Shown piece by piece: positions 49,931-59,145 of a DNA stretch of 64,000 nt (the stretch's first letter is position 1; the number at the start of each line of letters is the position of its first letter). Source of the DNA: Cytobacillus firmus NBRC 15306 (GTDB taxonomy: Bacteria > Bacillota > Bacilli > Bacillales > Cytobacillaceae); assembly GCF_001591465.1 (NCBI RefSeq), contig NZ_BCUY01000007.1:1-64000 (forward strand), read 5' to 3'. A program made the translations under genes and the position numbers. The notes beneath the pieces are model-generated. The model did not search any database, was not told where the DNA came from, and saw nothing but the letters and a program-made list of their open reading frames with translations.

Positions 49931-51250
49931 TTATGATGCAATATGTTCTTTAACCTCTTTATTGCCTGATATGGTTTTCAAAGCTATTACACCGAGGTAA
50001 TAAATAATAGCGCTTATTAACAGCGAATTGATGGATGGTATTCCTAGTGTTATATAATAGCCGCCTGCAAATCCTGCAGCCCAGGCGAATAAAGTCACTG
50101 GATTTAATTTCTCCGGCTCTGATGGCAAGATGCCTTTTTCCCTGCTTTCATCAAGTGCTTTACGATATGTTTTTAACACGAAGTAATCCACCACCATAAT
50201 ACCGGCTATAGGAGGAATCATGATTCCAAGCAGAACGAGGAAATCCACAAATCTGTCCAGGATGCCGAGAATGGATAACAGTGTTCCGATCGCACCGATG
50301 ATAAGGGTAATGAGCCCGCGATTTACTTTCACCTTGAATACGGAATCAATGATATTTGTAAATCCCAGTGAAGAAGAATATAGATTTAAGTTATTAATTT
50401 TCACTGTTGAAAAAACAACAACTGCAGCTCCAAGCCAGCCCGATGTTTGAAGCATAATGCTGACAACATCACTTGTTTTGGCTGCATGGGCCATAAGAAC
50501 CGCGATCATTCCGACACCAAGCTCGCCAACAATGGTTCCGATGGTGGTCATCCAGAATACATCCTTGCCGTTTCGGGCAAAGCGGCTGAAGTCAGGTGTG
50601 ATGACTGCACCAATCATGAAGCCTCCCGCAACCATTGTTGCACCTACCCCGATGGAAAGTCCTTCTCCGGGAGGAGGAGTACTCATAAGGTTAAATATGG
50701 AGTGGTCGCTTAATACTTGGTAGATTCCCACTCCTACTACCAATAGGAAAGCTGGTACGGCAATTTTCGCAGTCATGCTCAAAAGCTTAAATCCAAATAT
50801 AACCAATACCGTCACACCTAATCCAGTGATAGCAGCTGAGACTGGCAGACTCAATTTTCCATCTGTCGCCTGAACCAGTCCATTGGCAAAAACGGAGTTC
50901 TGCACACCAAACCAGCCAATTGTACAAATGGCGATGACGGCTCCGATAATGGTCGAACCGTATCGGCCGAATCCTGTCCAGCGAGACAACAGACTCGTAG
51001 AAAGCCCTTCACGCGCCCCCGCATAACCGATTAGAAAGCTTACTATCTGCAATATTACACTTCCGAGCATCATGGCCCAAAACGCCTGCCAAAAAGTCAT
51101 TCCGTATCCCAAAGCAGCCCCAAGCATAAATTGAGAGAGTGTCGCCAGAGCACCAACACGGACAAGCATGATATCCCACATTGGCAAACGTGCTGACTTG
51201 GGAACTCTGGACAGAGAGTAATCGTCTCCTAACTTTGAATGATCTTCCAT
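49931..51250 (-). CDS. NCS1-family purine/cytosine/hydantoin permease
   Basis: 439 residues, about 12 membrane segments. The N-terminal region (ARLPMWDIMLVRVGALATLSQFMLG) and segments with GYAGAREGLSTSLLSRW are typical of NCS1 permeases, which import cytosine, allantoin or hydantoins. Its place between racemase and hydantoin-type enzymes suggests it imports the pathway's ring substrate. GGAGGTAGGAATTC precedes the start. Confidence 0.92.
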   Translation of the reverse strand: MEDHSKLGDDYSLSRVPKSARLPMWDIMLVRVGALATLSQFMLGAALGYGMTFWQAFWAMMLGSVILQIVSFLIGYAGAREGLSTSLLSRWTGFGRYGSTIIGAVIAICTIGWFGVQNSVFANGLVQATDGKLSLPVSAAITGLGVTVLVIFGFKLLSMTAKIAVPAFLLVVGVGIYQVLSDHSIFNLMSTPPPGEGLSIGVGATMVAGGFMIGAVITPDFSRFARNGKDVFWMTTIGTIVGELGVGMIAVLMAHAAKTSDVVSIMLQTSGWLGAAVVVFSTVKINNLNLYSSSLGFTNIIDSVFKVKVNRGLITLIIGAIGTLLSILGILDRFVDFLVLLGIMIPPIAGIMVVDYFVLKTYRKALDESREKGILPSEPEKLNPVTLFAWAAGFAGGYYITLGIPSINSLLISAIIYYLGVIALKTISGNKEVKEHIAS

Positions 51251-51349
51251 GAATTCCTACCTCCTGTTACATTTTTCACTCTTCTGCCTTGGCATTTAAG
51301 TAAGAAGCTTTGGGGACAAGTAAACTGTGAAATAACTAAGCTTTTACTT

Positions 51350-52075
51350 TTATGAGCTTTTAACACGCTCTTTAGATGGCGGTGTCATGTAAGTCAGGCG
51401 GCTTTGTTTAACGCCCATGACAATCAGATTTTCAAGTAGTCTCGTGGCAGCAAACACCGGATCGATGACCGGTACGTCATAGCCGTTCTTTTTTAAGCGT
51501 GCCTGCAGTTCGGCGGCAACACCCATAAAGCCTGTACAGCCTAAAATAAGTGCGTGTGCATGATCTTGCTCGATTGCTTTGATCATTTCCTCGTATAATT
51601 CTCTTTTTAGCCTATCTTTATCGTGAACTTCCAAAACCGGAATATTCACATAACGTACTGAAGCCAAATTTCCGTTTACACCTAAAGTCTTGCTGATATT
51701 CTCAATCATTGGGACAACATTTGGAAGCACGGTCACAACTGAAAAGGATTTTGCAAGAGAGCTTGCGAACAGCATAGAGGCTTCACATGCACCCACAACT
51801 GGAATATCCAAGATCTCTCTGGCAGGCTTGACGCCCGGATCTCCGAAGCAGTCGCTAATAACACCTTGATAGCCTTCCTCTTCTGCCTCTTTTGCTTTTT
51901 CTAAGAAATTAGGCACGCATAAGGCCTCATCATATTCGCTTTCAACAGAGGCAGGCCCATAATCCAGACTTGTAACGCCCACTTCGGTTGTATCGGATGC
52001 ATAGTATTTAACTTCCTCTTTAATTTCCTCATTAAAGATATCCGATGTAATAGGCATGATCACTTTGATCTTCAT
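51350..52075 (-). CDS. Aspartate/glutamate/hydantoin racemase family enzyme
   Basis: 241 residues from the ATG at 52075 (an upstream GTG at 52087 is too close to the AAGGAA site). Both catalytic cysteines are present, in ISDCFGDPG and LILGCTGFMG. Hydantoin racemases interconvert D- and L-5-substituted hydantoins, so the operon could use both forms. It sits between the second hyuA and the permease gene. Confidence 0.9.
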   Translation of the reverse strand: MKIKVIMPITSDIFNEEIKEEVKYYASDTTEVGVTSLDYGPASVESEYDEALCVPNFLEKAKEAEEEGYQGVISDCFGDPGVKPAREILDIPVVGACEASMLFASSLAKSFSVVTVLPNVVPMIENISKTLGVNGNLASVRYVNIPVLEVHDKDRLKRELYEEMIKAIEQDHAHALILGCTGFMGVAAELQARLKKNGYDVPVIDPVFAATRLLENLIVMGVKQSRLTYMTPPSKERVKSS

Positions 52076-52139
52076 TCTTATATACACTTCCTTTTTTAAA
52101 ATTTTTCATTGTATTTATTATGGAAAGAGCGCAATCCTG

Positions 52140-53696
52140 TCAGGCCAATTCTCCTAAAGCCTTTACCCGAACTCTTAATACTTCGCCTTCCAGATAATCA
52201 AATGGGAATTCTTCCAATGAAACAAGCTCTATGCTTTCTTTTTTTGCTCCTTTTTGCAGAAGCTGCTGAAAAAGCTGTTCTTTTGCCCGGTCAATGACTT
52301 CCTGTTTAGTAATGCCATTTAACCAGAAAACTTTATCTATTTCTGCAGATAGAGGAGCAAAGCATGCTCCGACAGCATTGCAAATATGGTAGCCAGCCGG
52401 ATGCAATACCTTCTTATATCTGCCAAATAACCGATTAGCGAGAAGCGGACTTCCCCCTCCAACAAGAATGACAGGCAGATCCTCGACACTTGGCTGGAGT
52501 CGTGAGATTGACTCCTTAATATTTTTTGTTACCATTTGAATAACTTTTCTGCAGTCTTCTTTTGATAAAAGGTCCAATCCTTTCTGCTGTAAAGTTTCAT
52601 CTTGAAAAGAATCGGGAAATAGTTTAAGAAAGGAGTCGGTTAACGTCCATGTATGGCCTCCCCATGCCATCCCCTGCTGTTCGATATCATTTGCAATCGT
52701 TTCCTTGATTTCCGCTAATTCGTTTTCAATCGTGATAAGACTCCCGCCTCCATATGGCAAAGAATGAATTTGCGGTACACGGACATTAACTTGAATATCA
52801 AAAATAGAAGAAGAACCTACAGAAACTTCGGGCTGTCCATTTATGATTTTTCCAATATCGATTGTGCTTCCGCCAGCATCCACAACAATGCAGCTCTTTA
52901 AACCGCTTAAGATACTGGCGCCTCTAATACTATTGCTCACACCAGAACCAATCGTCAGGATGGGATATTCCGAAGCCTCATGAATTTCCATAAGTGATCC
53001 GTCATTTTGTGTCAGCCAATATGGACAATTTAACGATAGATTCTTAAATATTTTTGATAAGTCAGTCATAGCCTGCCTTATAACTTTTGATAAAATGGCA
53101 TTTAATAAGGCTGCATTTTCCCTTTCTATAAAACCGGTACTTCCAATTTCATGTGACATCGTAACCGGTATTTCAGGATAATGTTCCTTTATGATTTTCC
53201 GGATTTCTCGTTCTTCCGTTTCATATAAAGGGGAATAAGCTCCGACAATACAAATGGATTCAATGCTGTATTTTTCAATATCGCTGAGCAGCTTGTTTAT
53301 TTGGCCAGAATTCGGATTTAAAGAATCATCCTTATTCCCCTTGTAATCACACAAACTCTTAAAATCATACACTTTCCCAATATACTTCTTAAGATTCGAT
53401 GGCCATTGTATGGCAGGTCCAATTAAAGAAGGTATCTTGGTCATGCGGATCAGAGCGGTTTTTGCCAGATTGTTAGGGTAGTATAAGGCATTGAGCACAT
53501 GAGTCGTCCCCAGGAATACACCCTCAATTTTTTCTGGCGGAATATTCGCTTCCTGTAAAGCTTCGTTTGCTGCTAATTTAATGCCGGTAATGATATCCTT
53601 TGTTGTTAAGTGTTTCGACCAGGAAAGAAGCTTGCCGTCGTTCGTTATGACTACTGCATCTGTGTTTGTACCGCCTACATCAATTCCAAGTTTCAT
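52140..53696 (-). CDS. Hydantoinase/oxoprolinase family protein (HyuA-like), copy 2
   Basis: 518 residues, clearly paralogous to copy 1. The motifs LGIDVGGTNTDAVVI and SCIVVDAGGSTIDIGK are conserved, as is the IERENAALLNAIL region (IGSTGFIERENA). The start overlaps the end of the second DUF917 gene by 17 nt. The divergence of the two copies suggests they act on different ring substrates or form distinct complexes. Confidence 0.9.
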   Translation of the reverse strand: MKLGIDVGGTNTDAVVITNDGKLLSWSKHLTTKDIITGIKLAANEALQEANIPPEKIEGVFLGTTHVLNALYYPNNLAKTALIRMTKIPSLIGPAIQWPSNLKKYIGKVYDFKSLCDYKGNKDDSLNPNSGQINKLLSDIEKYSIESICIVGAYSPLYETEEREIRKIIKEHYPEIPVTMSHEIGSTGFIERENAALLNAILSKVIRQAMTDLSKIFKNLSLNCPYWLTQNDGSLMEIHEASEYPILTIGSGVSNSIRGASILSGLKSCIVVDAGGSTIDIGKIINGQPEVSVGSSSIFDIQVNVRVPQIHSLPYGGGSLITIENELAEIKETIANDIEQQGMAWGGHTWTLTDSFLKLFPDSFQDETLQQKGLDLLSKEDCRKVIQMVTKNIKESISRLQPSVEDLPVILVGGGSPLLANRLFGRYKKVLHPAGYHICNAVGACFAPLSAEIDKVFWLNGITKQEVIDRAKEQLFQQLLQKGAKKESIELVSLEEFPFDYLEGEVLRVRVKALGELA

Positions 53697-54786
53697 AGCC
53701 TGAATCCCCCTGAAATGGTTTATAGGAACAGGCTAATCCATAGCTATTCGGACCGACTAACTCCAGCATGTCTTTTGTACGAAGAATATTAGGCGCAGGG
53801 ACAGCGACTATGGTAATGAAAAGACCTGATTGAACTTCAGAAACATTGTAAGGAATTAAATTCTCCTCATTTAATACCAGGATGAGATCAGGTGCTGTAC
53901 AGATGTATTGGCCATTTTTTATGGATATAAATTCATTCTTGAATTCTATTTCAATCCGTTGATCTGAAAATGCAGATCGCCCTTCAACAATGAACTTTCC
54001 TACAAGTGAGCCTTTTTCAAACCAGCGGCGGACCTCTGTTACCACTCCGCTAATGATTTGCTGAGGCTTCCCATAAATGGAGTTTTCAAACACGTGTATC
54101 ATATGATCCATTTTGACGCCTGCTGATGTTTCACTTTTAAGGACATTGCCCAGCCTGAAAATTAAATTTAATGTTCCGGGAATCATAGACGTCTTCATTT
54201 TCTGTCCTTTAGCTCCATATCCAACTAAATGGGCATGGCCTCTATTTTTTACGGTAAAAACCTTTGCCATTTCTGCTGTGTAATGAGCATTTTCCGCGTC
54301 ATAAATAACCCTGTTCGTGTCATGTGTCTGTAAAACCATCGGTGATAACGGAATTTCCGATAAATGAAAGGCAGTCATAAATAATTCCGGAAAGGCTCTT
54401 CCCATTCCATCCCCGTCTATGACGGGCAAATTCGCTTGGATTGCTATTACTAAGGGGATTAAGGAATTAACACCGCCCATTTCGATTGAAATAAGAGCTC
54501 CTACATTCTTGCTTATGACGGATTCATAAAGCCTTAAAGCCCGGATTCCTTCACGGCCGCTTGGAATATCCTCATTAAATAAAACAATGGAACCCATAAT
54601 TCCTGCCGCAGCCACCCATTCATCCCCAAGATCTGTGATGGATTTGACCGCAATGACATCATCTTCTCTCATAATCGACATCAACAGACTTTCCGCTGTT
54701 TTCGTATCACCGCCCCCGCCGCAGGATAATAGCTTTGCTCCTAATGCTAAAATGGGAATGTCATTCTTTCTAATCTGCCAAGACAT
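53680..54786 (-). CDS. DUF917 family protein, copy 2 (first gene of the sigma-54 operon)
   Basis: 368 residues from the ATG at 54786; the longer open frame starts at a TTG inside the likely ribosome binding site AAAGGGG. Motifs LGAKLLSCGGGGDTK, SIEMGGVNSLIPLV and DGDGMGRAFPELFM match the DUF917 family and the paralogue at 48807. It directly follows a -24/-12 promoter whose predicted transcription start is about 20 nt before the ATG. Confidence 0.86.
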   Translation of the reverse strand: MSWQIRKNDIPILALGAKLLSCGGGGDTKTAESLLMSIMREDDVIAVKSITDLGDEWVAAAGIMGSIVLFNEDIPSGREGIRALRLYESVISKNVGALISIEMGGVNSLIPLVIAIQANLPVIDGDGMGRAFPELFMTAFHLSEIPLSPMVLQTHDTNRVIYDAENAHYTAEMAKVFTVKNRGHAHLVGYGAKGQKMKTSMIPGTLNLIFRLGNVLKSETSAGVKMDHMIHVFENSIYGKPQQIISGVVTEVRRWFEKGSLVGKFIVEGRSAFSDQRIEIEFKNEFISIKNGQYICTAPDLILVLNEENLIPYNVSEVQSGLFITIVAVPAPNILRTKDMLELVGPNSYGLACSYKPFQGDSGYETWN

Positions 54787-54817
54787 ATGATGTGCTGCCC
54801 CTTTCAAATTTTATAAA

Positions 54818-54833
54818 TGCAAGAACTGTGCCA
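54818..54833 (-). promoter_or_regulatory. Sigma-54 (SigL) promoter
   Basis: On the minus strand TGGCAC-AGTTC-TTGCA matches the -24/-12 consensus TGGCAC-N5-TTGCW exactly, with the right 10-bp GG-GC spacing. Its first downstream gene is the DUF917 copy 2, and a sigma-54 activator gene is immediately upstream. Confidence 0.92.
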
Positions 54834-54913
54834 GAAAAGAGAAAACCCCTCAGGCATGAGGAGCATGGGATTGATTGCCTTTATGATTTTTTCAAATGCA
54901 AAACTGTTGATAA

Positions 54914-54963
54914 TGAGAAAGAATTTAAAGATAAAAATCATAATAATTTAAACGACTTTCTCA
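54914..54963. promoter_or_regulatory. Possible upstream activating site
   Basis: TGAGAAAG (54914-54921) and CTTTCTCA (54956-54963) are exact inverted repeats 34 bp apart, embedded in AT-rich DNA 80-130 bp upstream of the sigma-54 promoter, where an enhancer-binding protein would sit. Confidence 0.5.
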
Positions 54964-55033
54964 ATTTTTCTCGTTTTTTCTCATTTTTTTGACTTTTTAT
55001 CATATTTTAAATCCTCTTATTTCAACTGAAGAA

Positions 55034-56785
55034 TCATTTAATTTTCATCTTGCTAATCCTTCTATACAATGTAGGAAGGCTTATGTTCAACTGTTCAGCT
55101 ACTTTCTTTTTCCCTGTCGTATCTCTTCCAAATTGATCCAATAGCTTTAGAATTTGCTCCTTTTCATCTGAATGTTTCTTTCTTCTGCCGGATGTTACAG
55201 CCTGTATTTGCTGAAGAGCTTTCTTGTTTACCTGGCTTTTATATAGGTCACTTAGATAGACAGGCAAGCTTTTAATCGTGACCAAATCACCGATCTCCAG
55301 CTGCATAAAGTGATGGACAACATTTTGGAGTTCCCGTATATTACCTGCCCAATGATAATGCAGAAGGATTTCATTGACATCTTTAGATAATCTCTTTGGT
55401 GATCGGAAGAGCTTTTGAGAAAACGATTTTAAGAAGTATTCGACGAGAATAGGAATATCTTCTTTTCTTTCTCTTAGGGGAGGAATGGTAATTGGAATTA
55501 CATTTAGCCTGTAATATAAATCCTCCCTGAATTGCCCTTCGGAAACTAATTCCTCCAGATTGCGGTGAGTAGCTGTTATGATGCGTACATTTATAGGAGT
55601 GGTTTTCGTATCCCCAACCCGTTCAATTTTTCTTTCCTGAACCACTCTTAACAATTTAGCCTGGAGATGAAGAGATAAGTCACCTATCTCATCCAGAAAT
55701 ATCGTTCCGCCATTGGCCATCTCAAATCTTCCTGGTTTATCTGCGTTTGAACCTGTAAAAGCCCCTTTTACATGTCCGAAAAGCTCACTTTCCAACAGCG
55801 ATTCAGGTATAGCCGCACAATTGATGGCGATGAATGGGCCGTCTTTTCGATTGCTCGCCTGATGTATGGACTGGGCGAATACTTCCTTCCCGGTACCGCT
55901 CTCACCTCTAAGTAAAACGGAAGAATCGCTTGGAGCTACTCTTTTTGCTATTTCAACTACCCGTTGAATGGCCTCGCTTGTCCCTTTAACATCATGAAAG
56001 GAGTACAGAAATCTTTTATCCTCTTTTTTCATTGATTTTAAAATGGGATTCAACTGGATAAGAAATGATTCGATTTGTCCAGCTGATAAAATAGGCTTTA
56101 ATCGGGCCAGGCAGGGTTCTGACTTTCGTACGGTTTTACTTGTATGGAGAGAGACTTTCATTTCCTGCTGATTAGCTATTTTGGCCATCTTCAGCCAGTC
56201 CGGAACCGAAATGACTTCTGTCATATGTTCACCTATTAATTCTGCTTGAGTTTTATTCAGCATGCTGCACAGCCTATTGCTGATGTTATGAATGGTTCCG
56301 TCCCTTCCAGCTATCAATATAGGCTCATGGATAAAATGAAACATTCCATTAATCTCTCTTAAAAACTGATTATTCTCCTTTTTCATTTCATGATTTTCTA
56401 GTTTCGCACCTGCCCATTCACTGCATAAATCAAGCTGAAGCTCTAGAATGTCCAAATTATTCTGCAGCCACTCGCTCTGTTCTTTTATGGGAGTAATTAA
56501 TATAATCCCTGCCACTCTTTTTTTAATGAAAATAGGAGAAAATGCAGCAGTTTCAATTGCACAATGAACTTTTGCAGAACAAGACATACATGTACTATGA
56601 TCAGATTTTTGCTTTACAAGCGCATTGATTCCGGTCTTCCTGATCTTAGAGGCAATCTGACAATTTTGATGAAAATTCTTCCATTCCATTCCTGTCAGCA
56701 ATACATCTGCTTTAACAGGATACGATTGAAAAAATTTTGCGGCACCCGACTTCATTTCTGTCAATAATTCCTCCAGCATAGCCAA
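55034..56785 (-). CDS. Sigma-54-dependent enhancer-binding activator
   Basis: 583 residues. The N-terminal sensor part has Cys42, Cys66, Cys69 and Cys75 (TCMSCSAKVHC), suggesting a metal or redox site. A PAS domain follows at about 150-200. The AAA+ domain (about 245-480) has Walker A RGESGTGKEVF, the sigma-54 contact loop ELFGHVKGAFTGS and Walker B TIFLDEIGDL. A Fis-type helix-turn-helix closes the protein (VAEQLNISLPTLYRRISK). It should activate the adjacent hydantoin-type operon in response to a substrate or redox cue. Confidence 0.94.
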   Translation of the reverse strand: MAMLEELLTEMKSGAAKFFQSYPVKADVLLTGMEWKNFHQNCQIASKIRKTGINALVKQKSDHSTCMSCSAKVHCAIETAAFSPIFIKKRVAGIILITPIKEQSEWLQNNLDILELQLDLCSEWAGAKLENHEMKKENNQFLREINGMFHFIHEPILIAGRDGTIHNISNRLCSMLNKTQAELIGEHMTEVISVPDWLKMAKIANQQEMKVSLHTSKTVRKSEPCLARLKPILSAGQIESFLIQLNPILKSMKKEDKRFLYSFHDVKGTSEAIQRVVEIAKRVAPSDSSVLLRGESGTGKEVFAQSIHQASNRKDGPFIAINCAAIPESLLESELFGHVKGAFTGSNADKPGRFEMANGGTIFLDEIGDLSLHLQAKLLRVVQERKIERVGDTKTTPINVRIITATHRNLEELVSEGQFREDLYYRLNVIPITIPPLRERKEDIPILVEYFLKSFSQKLFRSPKRLSKDVNEILLHYHWAGNIRELQNVVHHFMQLEIGDLVTIKSLPVYLSDLYKSQVNKKALQQIQAVTSGRRKKHSDEKEQILKLLDQFGRDTTGKKKVAEQLNISLPTLYRRISKMKIK

Positions 56786-56996
56786 TCACCCCCAAATATT
56801 TATAATTTTATCATAACAAAGGCAATATTCTGAATTGAAATTTCATTGAGGCAATAGGCTCGACTATATGAATCTTTTATCCATTAGTGTGCAGCTTTTT
56901 ACATTTACGGTCCAAATTAATTCATTTATGTGCTGCTTCCCCGGTTAAAAGAACCAAAAATATTCGATACAGCGCACACCAAACAGGTGCCCCTTT

Positions 56997-57442
56997 TCAA
57001 TTCGAAACCAGCTCGGGTTCATTCGATGTAACCGTAATACTCCCTTTCAAAAGCTTCACAACCACATCCGAATCTCTCGCAATGTCGGGGTCATGCGTAA
57101 CAACGATCACGCATTTCCCTTCTTCATGGGCCAGCGCCCGTAAAAGCTCAACAATCTCCTTGGCGGTGTATTCATCCAGGTTGCCGGTCGGCTCGTCCGC
57201 CACAATCAGCTCGGCGTCACAGCACAATGCCCGGGCAATGGACACACGCTGCTGCTGGCCGCCGCTTAATGTAAGCACTTTTTGCCGGGCCTGGATTTCG
57301 GAAATCCCGACCCGCTTCAGCATTTCCACAGCAATCGCCTTTTTATAGTTCCTTTTTTCAAAACTCACATTAATATTTTTCAAGATATCGTGTTTTTTAT
57401 TTTCATGTTTATACCAGTACAGGACGCCCATTTCATACTTCC
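56997..57442 (-). pseudogene. Decayed ABC transporter ATPase (LolD/MacB type)
   Basis: The start reads LYWYKHENKKHDILKNINV, the usual first strands of such ATPases, but right after SFEKRN the frame jumps to YKKAIAVEMLKRVGI, so about 80 residues including Walker A are missing. The remainder (LSGGQQQRVSIARAL, LIVADEPTGNLDE, VTHD) is intact. Its front is fused to a permease remnant. It cannot bind ATP properly. Confidence 0.8.
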
Positions 57443-58115
57443 GCTCACTTCAAGCTCCATTACAGCCGTCTCATCACGCGGGTTCGTCACGGTAATCTCA
57501 TCCCCAACTCCCAGCTCGTTTTCTTCCGCCAATGTCTGTTCAATCAGCGCAACATTTTTTCCGATATGCTCTTCTGTGATCCCGGTTCCTTCAACAATCG
57601 AGGAGGTTCCATCCATAAACTCCGCAACCGAGTCTGTAAAGGCAACCCCCTGCAGGCTCACATCCCCCTGCATCATCCCGCCCGGCATGCCCCTCAGGCT
57701 CCTGCCCTTCACTGCTTTCATCAGATGTGTCTGTTGCATCCGACTCGCTTTCAATCGGCTCAAAATCGGAGGCCAGCCCAGTGGTGGATGAGTAAAAATT
57801 ATAGCCTTTAATCTGGTCATATGAAGCCAGTTCCTCTGCTGCATCAAGCGGGACAGGCACTGACTGGAAACGTACCCGTTCCCCCCCGCTCTGCTGCTGG
57901 GACATCGCCTGCTCTCTCAGTTTTTCCATATCAGCCTGAAGGGCGACATCAGCCCCCAGCTTCTGGCGGGCAAGATCACCAGACTTTTCGGCAGCTGTCT
58001 GAATCGACAGTCCTGCCAGCACTAATACACAAATCACAGTAAATACGAAGACCTGCAAAATACTTTTCCCTTTTCGCGCCTTCACGCTTAAGAACGCCCG
58101 TTTTACAAAATTCAT
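57443..58115 (-). pseudogene. Decayed FtsX/MacB-type ABC permease
   Basis: The N terminus (MNFVKRAFLSVKARKGKS, membrane segment, AEKSGDLARQKLGADVAL) matches MacB-like permeases. A homopolymer slip at CCCC (57690-57693) shifts the frame, after which GMPGGMMQGDVSLQG and the periplasmic domain continue. All C-terminal membrane segments are missing and the sequence runs into the ATPase remnant. Confidence 0.78.
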
Positions 58116-58128
58116 CTCAAGATTCCCC

Positions 58129-58431
58129 TCAGCCCTCTAAATAGTTCTTAATCTCATATTCTTCAAATTTCTCTTCCAGCCATGCGGTGTATTCGGTTTG
58201 CATCTCTGTTTCGAACAATGTATTTTTAACCTATTCTTTCACATCTTCATAGGCTGCTTCTTTGGCTTCCTGCTTTTCTGTCACTTTGATTACGTGATAG
58301 CCATATTCGGTTTTAACAGGTTCGCTGATTTTGCCAGGTTCGAGTGCGAAGGCTACCTCTTCAAATTCTGCAGCTGCCCCGATTGTTAATACACTGCCTA
58401 AAATCCAATAGAAAACTTTCTTATTCTTCAA
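58129..58431 (-). pseudogene. Decayed PrsA-type foldase
   Basis: A signal-like start (MKNKKVFYWILGSVLTIG) is followed directly by the end of a parvulin domain (FEEVAFALEPGKISEPV, TEYGYHVIKV), so about 150 residues are gone. A TAG interrupts the frame before VKNTLFETEMQTEY, which continues to a final TGA at 58129. The start overlaps the end of the htrA remnant. Confidence 0.75.
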
Positions 58432-58949
58432 TTCCCTTTGATTTTCAGCACCGCAATGTCTGTCAGCGCATCGGTTCCAATCAATTCTGCTGTTGCCTTC
58501 TCACCATCATGCAGCGTCACCTGAATTTCGCTTGCATTTTCAATCACATGGTTGTTGGTCACAATGTAGGCCGCATCATCTGTCTTTTTAAAAATAACCC
58601 CCGAACCCGTACCGCTTTCGGCGGCTTCACTCGGCTTGCTGAACGGATTATTGTTTTGCTGCTGCATATTCACAACGCCGACAATCGCCTTCGAAGCCTG
58701 TTCAATTGTATCCGCCAGGGATTTGGATGAAGAAGATACTGGCGTCACATCGAGATTGGATGAGCTTTCAGCTTGTCCAGTTTCTTCCGCAACGGTTGCC
58801 TGCGGCGTATCCTCCTGGAAATATGGAACGGCTGTCAGCGTAAGCGCCGAACCCAGCACACCAGCCGCAACGGTTGACAGGAACCCCTTCCATACCGGTT
58901 TTTTCGACGTCCGATTTTCCGTTCTGCTTTCTTCGTTAAACTCTGTCAT
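58428..58949 (-). pseudogene. C-terminally truncated HtrA-type serine protease
   Basis: 173 residues. A cytoplasmic tail, one membrane anchor (about 20-42), a low-complexity linker, then the first half of the trypsin-like domain with catalytic His in VTNNHVIENA and Asp in ALTDIAVLKI. It stops right there, before the GNSGG serine and the PDZ domain. Full-length Bacillus HtrA is about 400-450 residues. The stop overlaps the next remnant's start, as if a deletion had fused them. Confidence 0.82.
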
Positions 58950-59145
58950 GATTGAACACTTCCTTCTTATCTATTTTGAATTTGAATTAGTTTTCGTTTG
59001 CCTTACAAGTCATACTTTAAAGGCCCAATGTGTCAGGAAAATGTCAAAGGGAGTTTTTTTGAAAAAAAATGGCTGACTTCATTCATTTCTCACATTCCTC
59101 TTTTAAGATATGGTAAGAAGATTGACGAAGAGGAGCTTAAATCGT

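Noticed and set aside
54840-54870. CCTCA-GGCA-TGAGG hairpin upstream of the sigma-54 promoter considered as a terminator
   Set aside because: Only a 5-bp stem and no T run; too weak to call.
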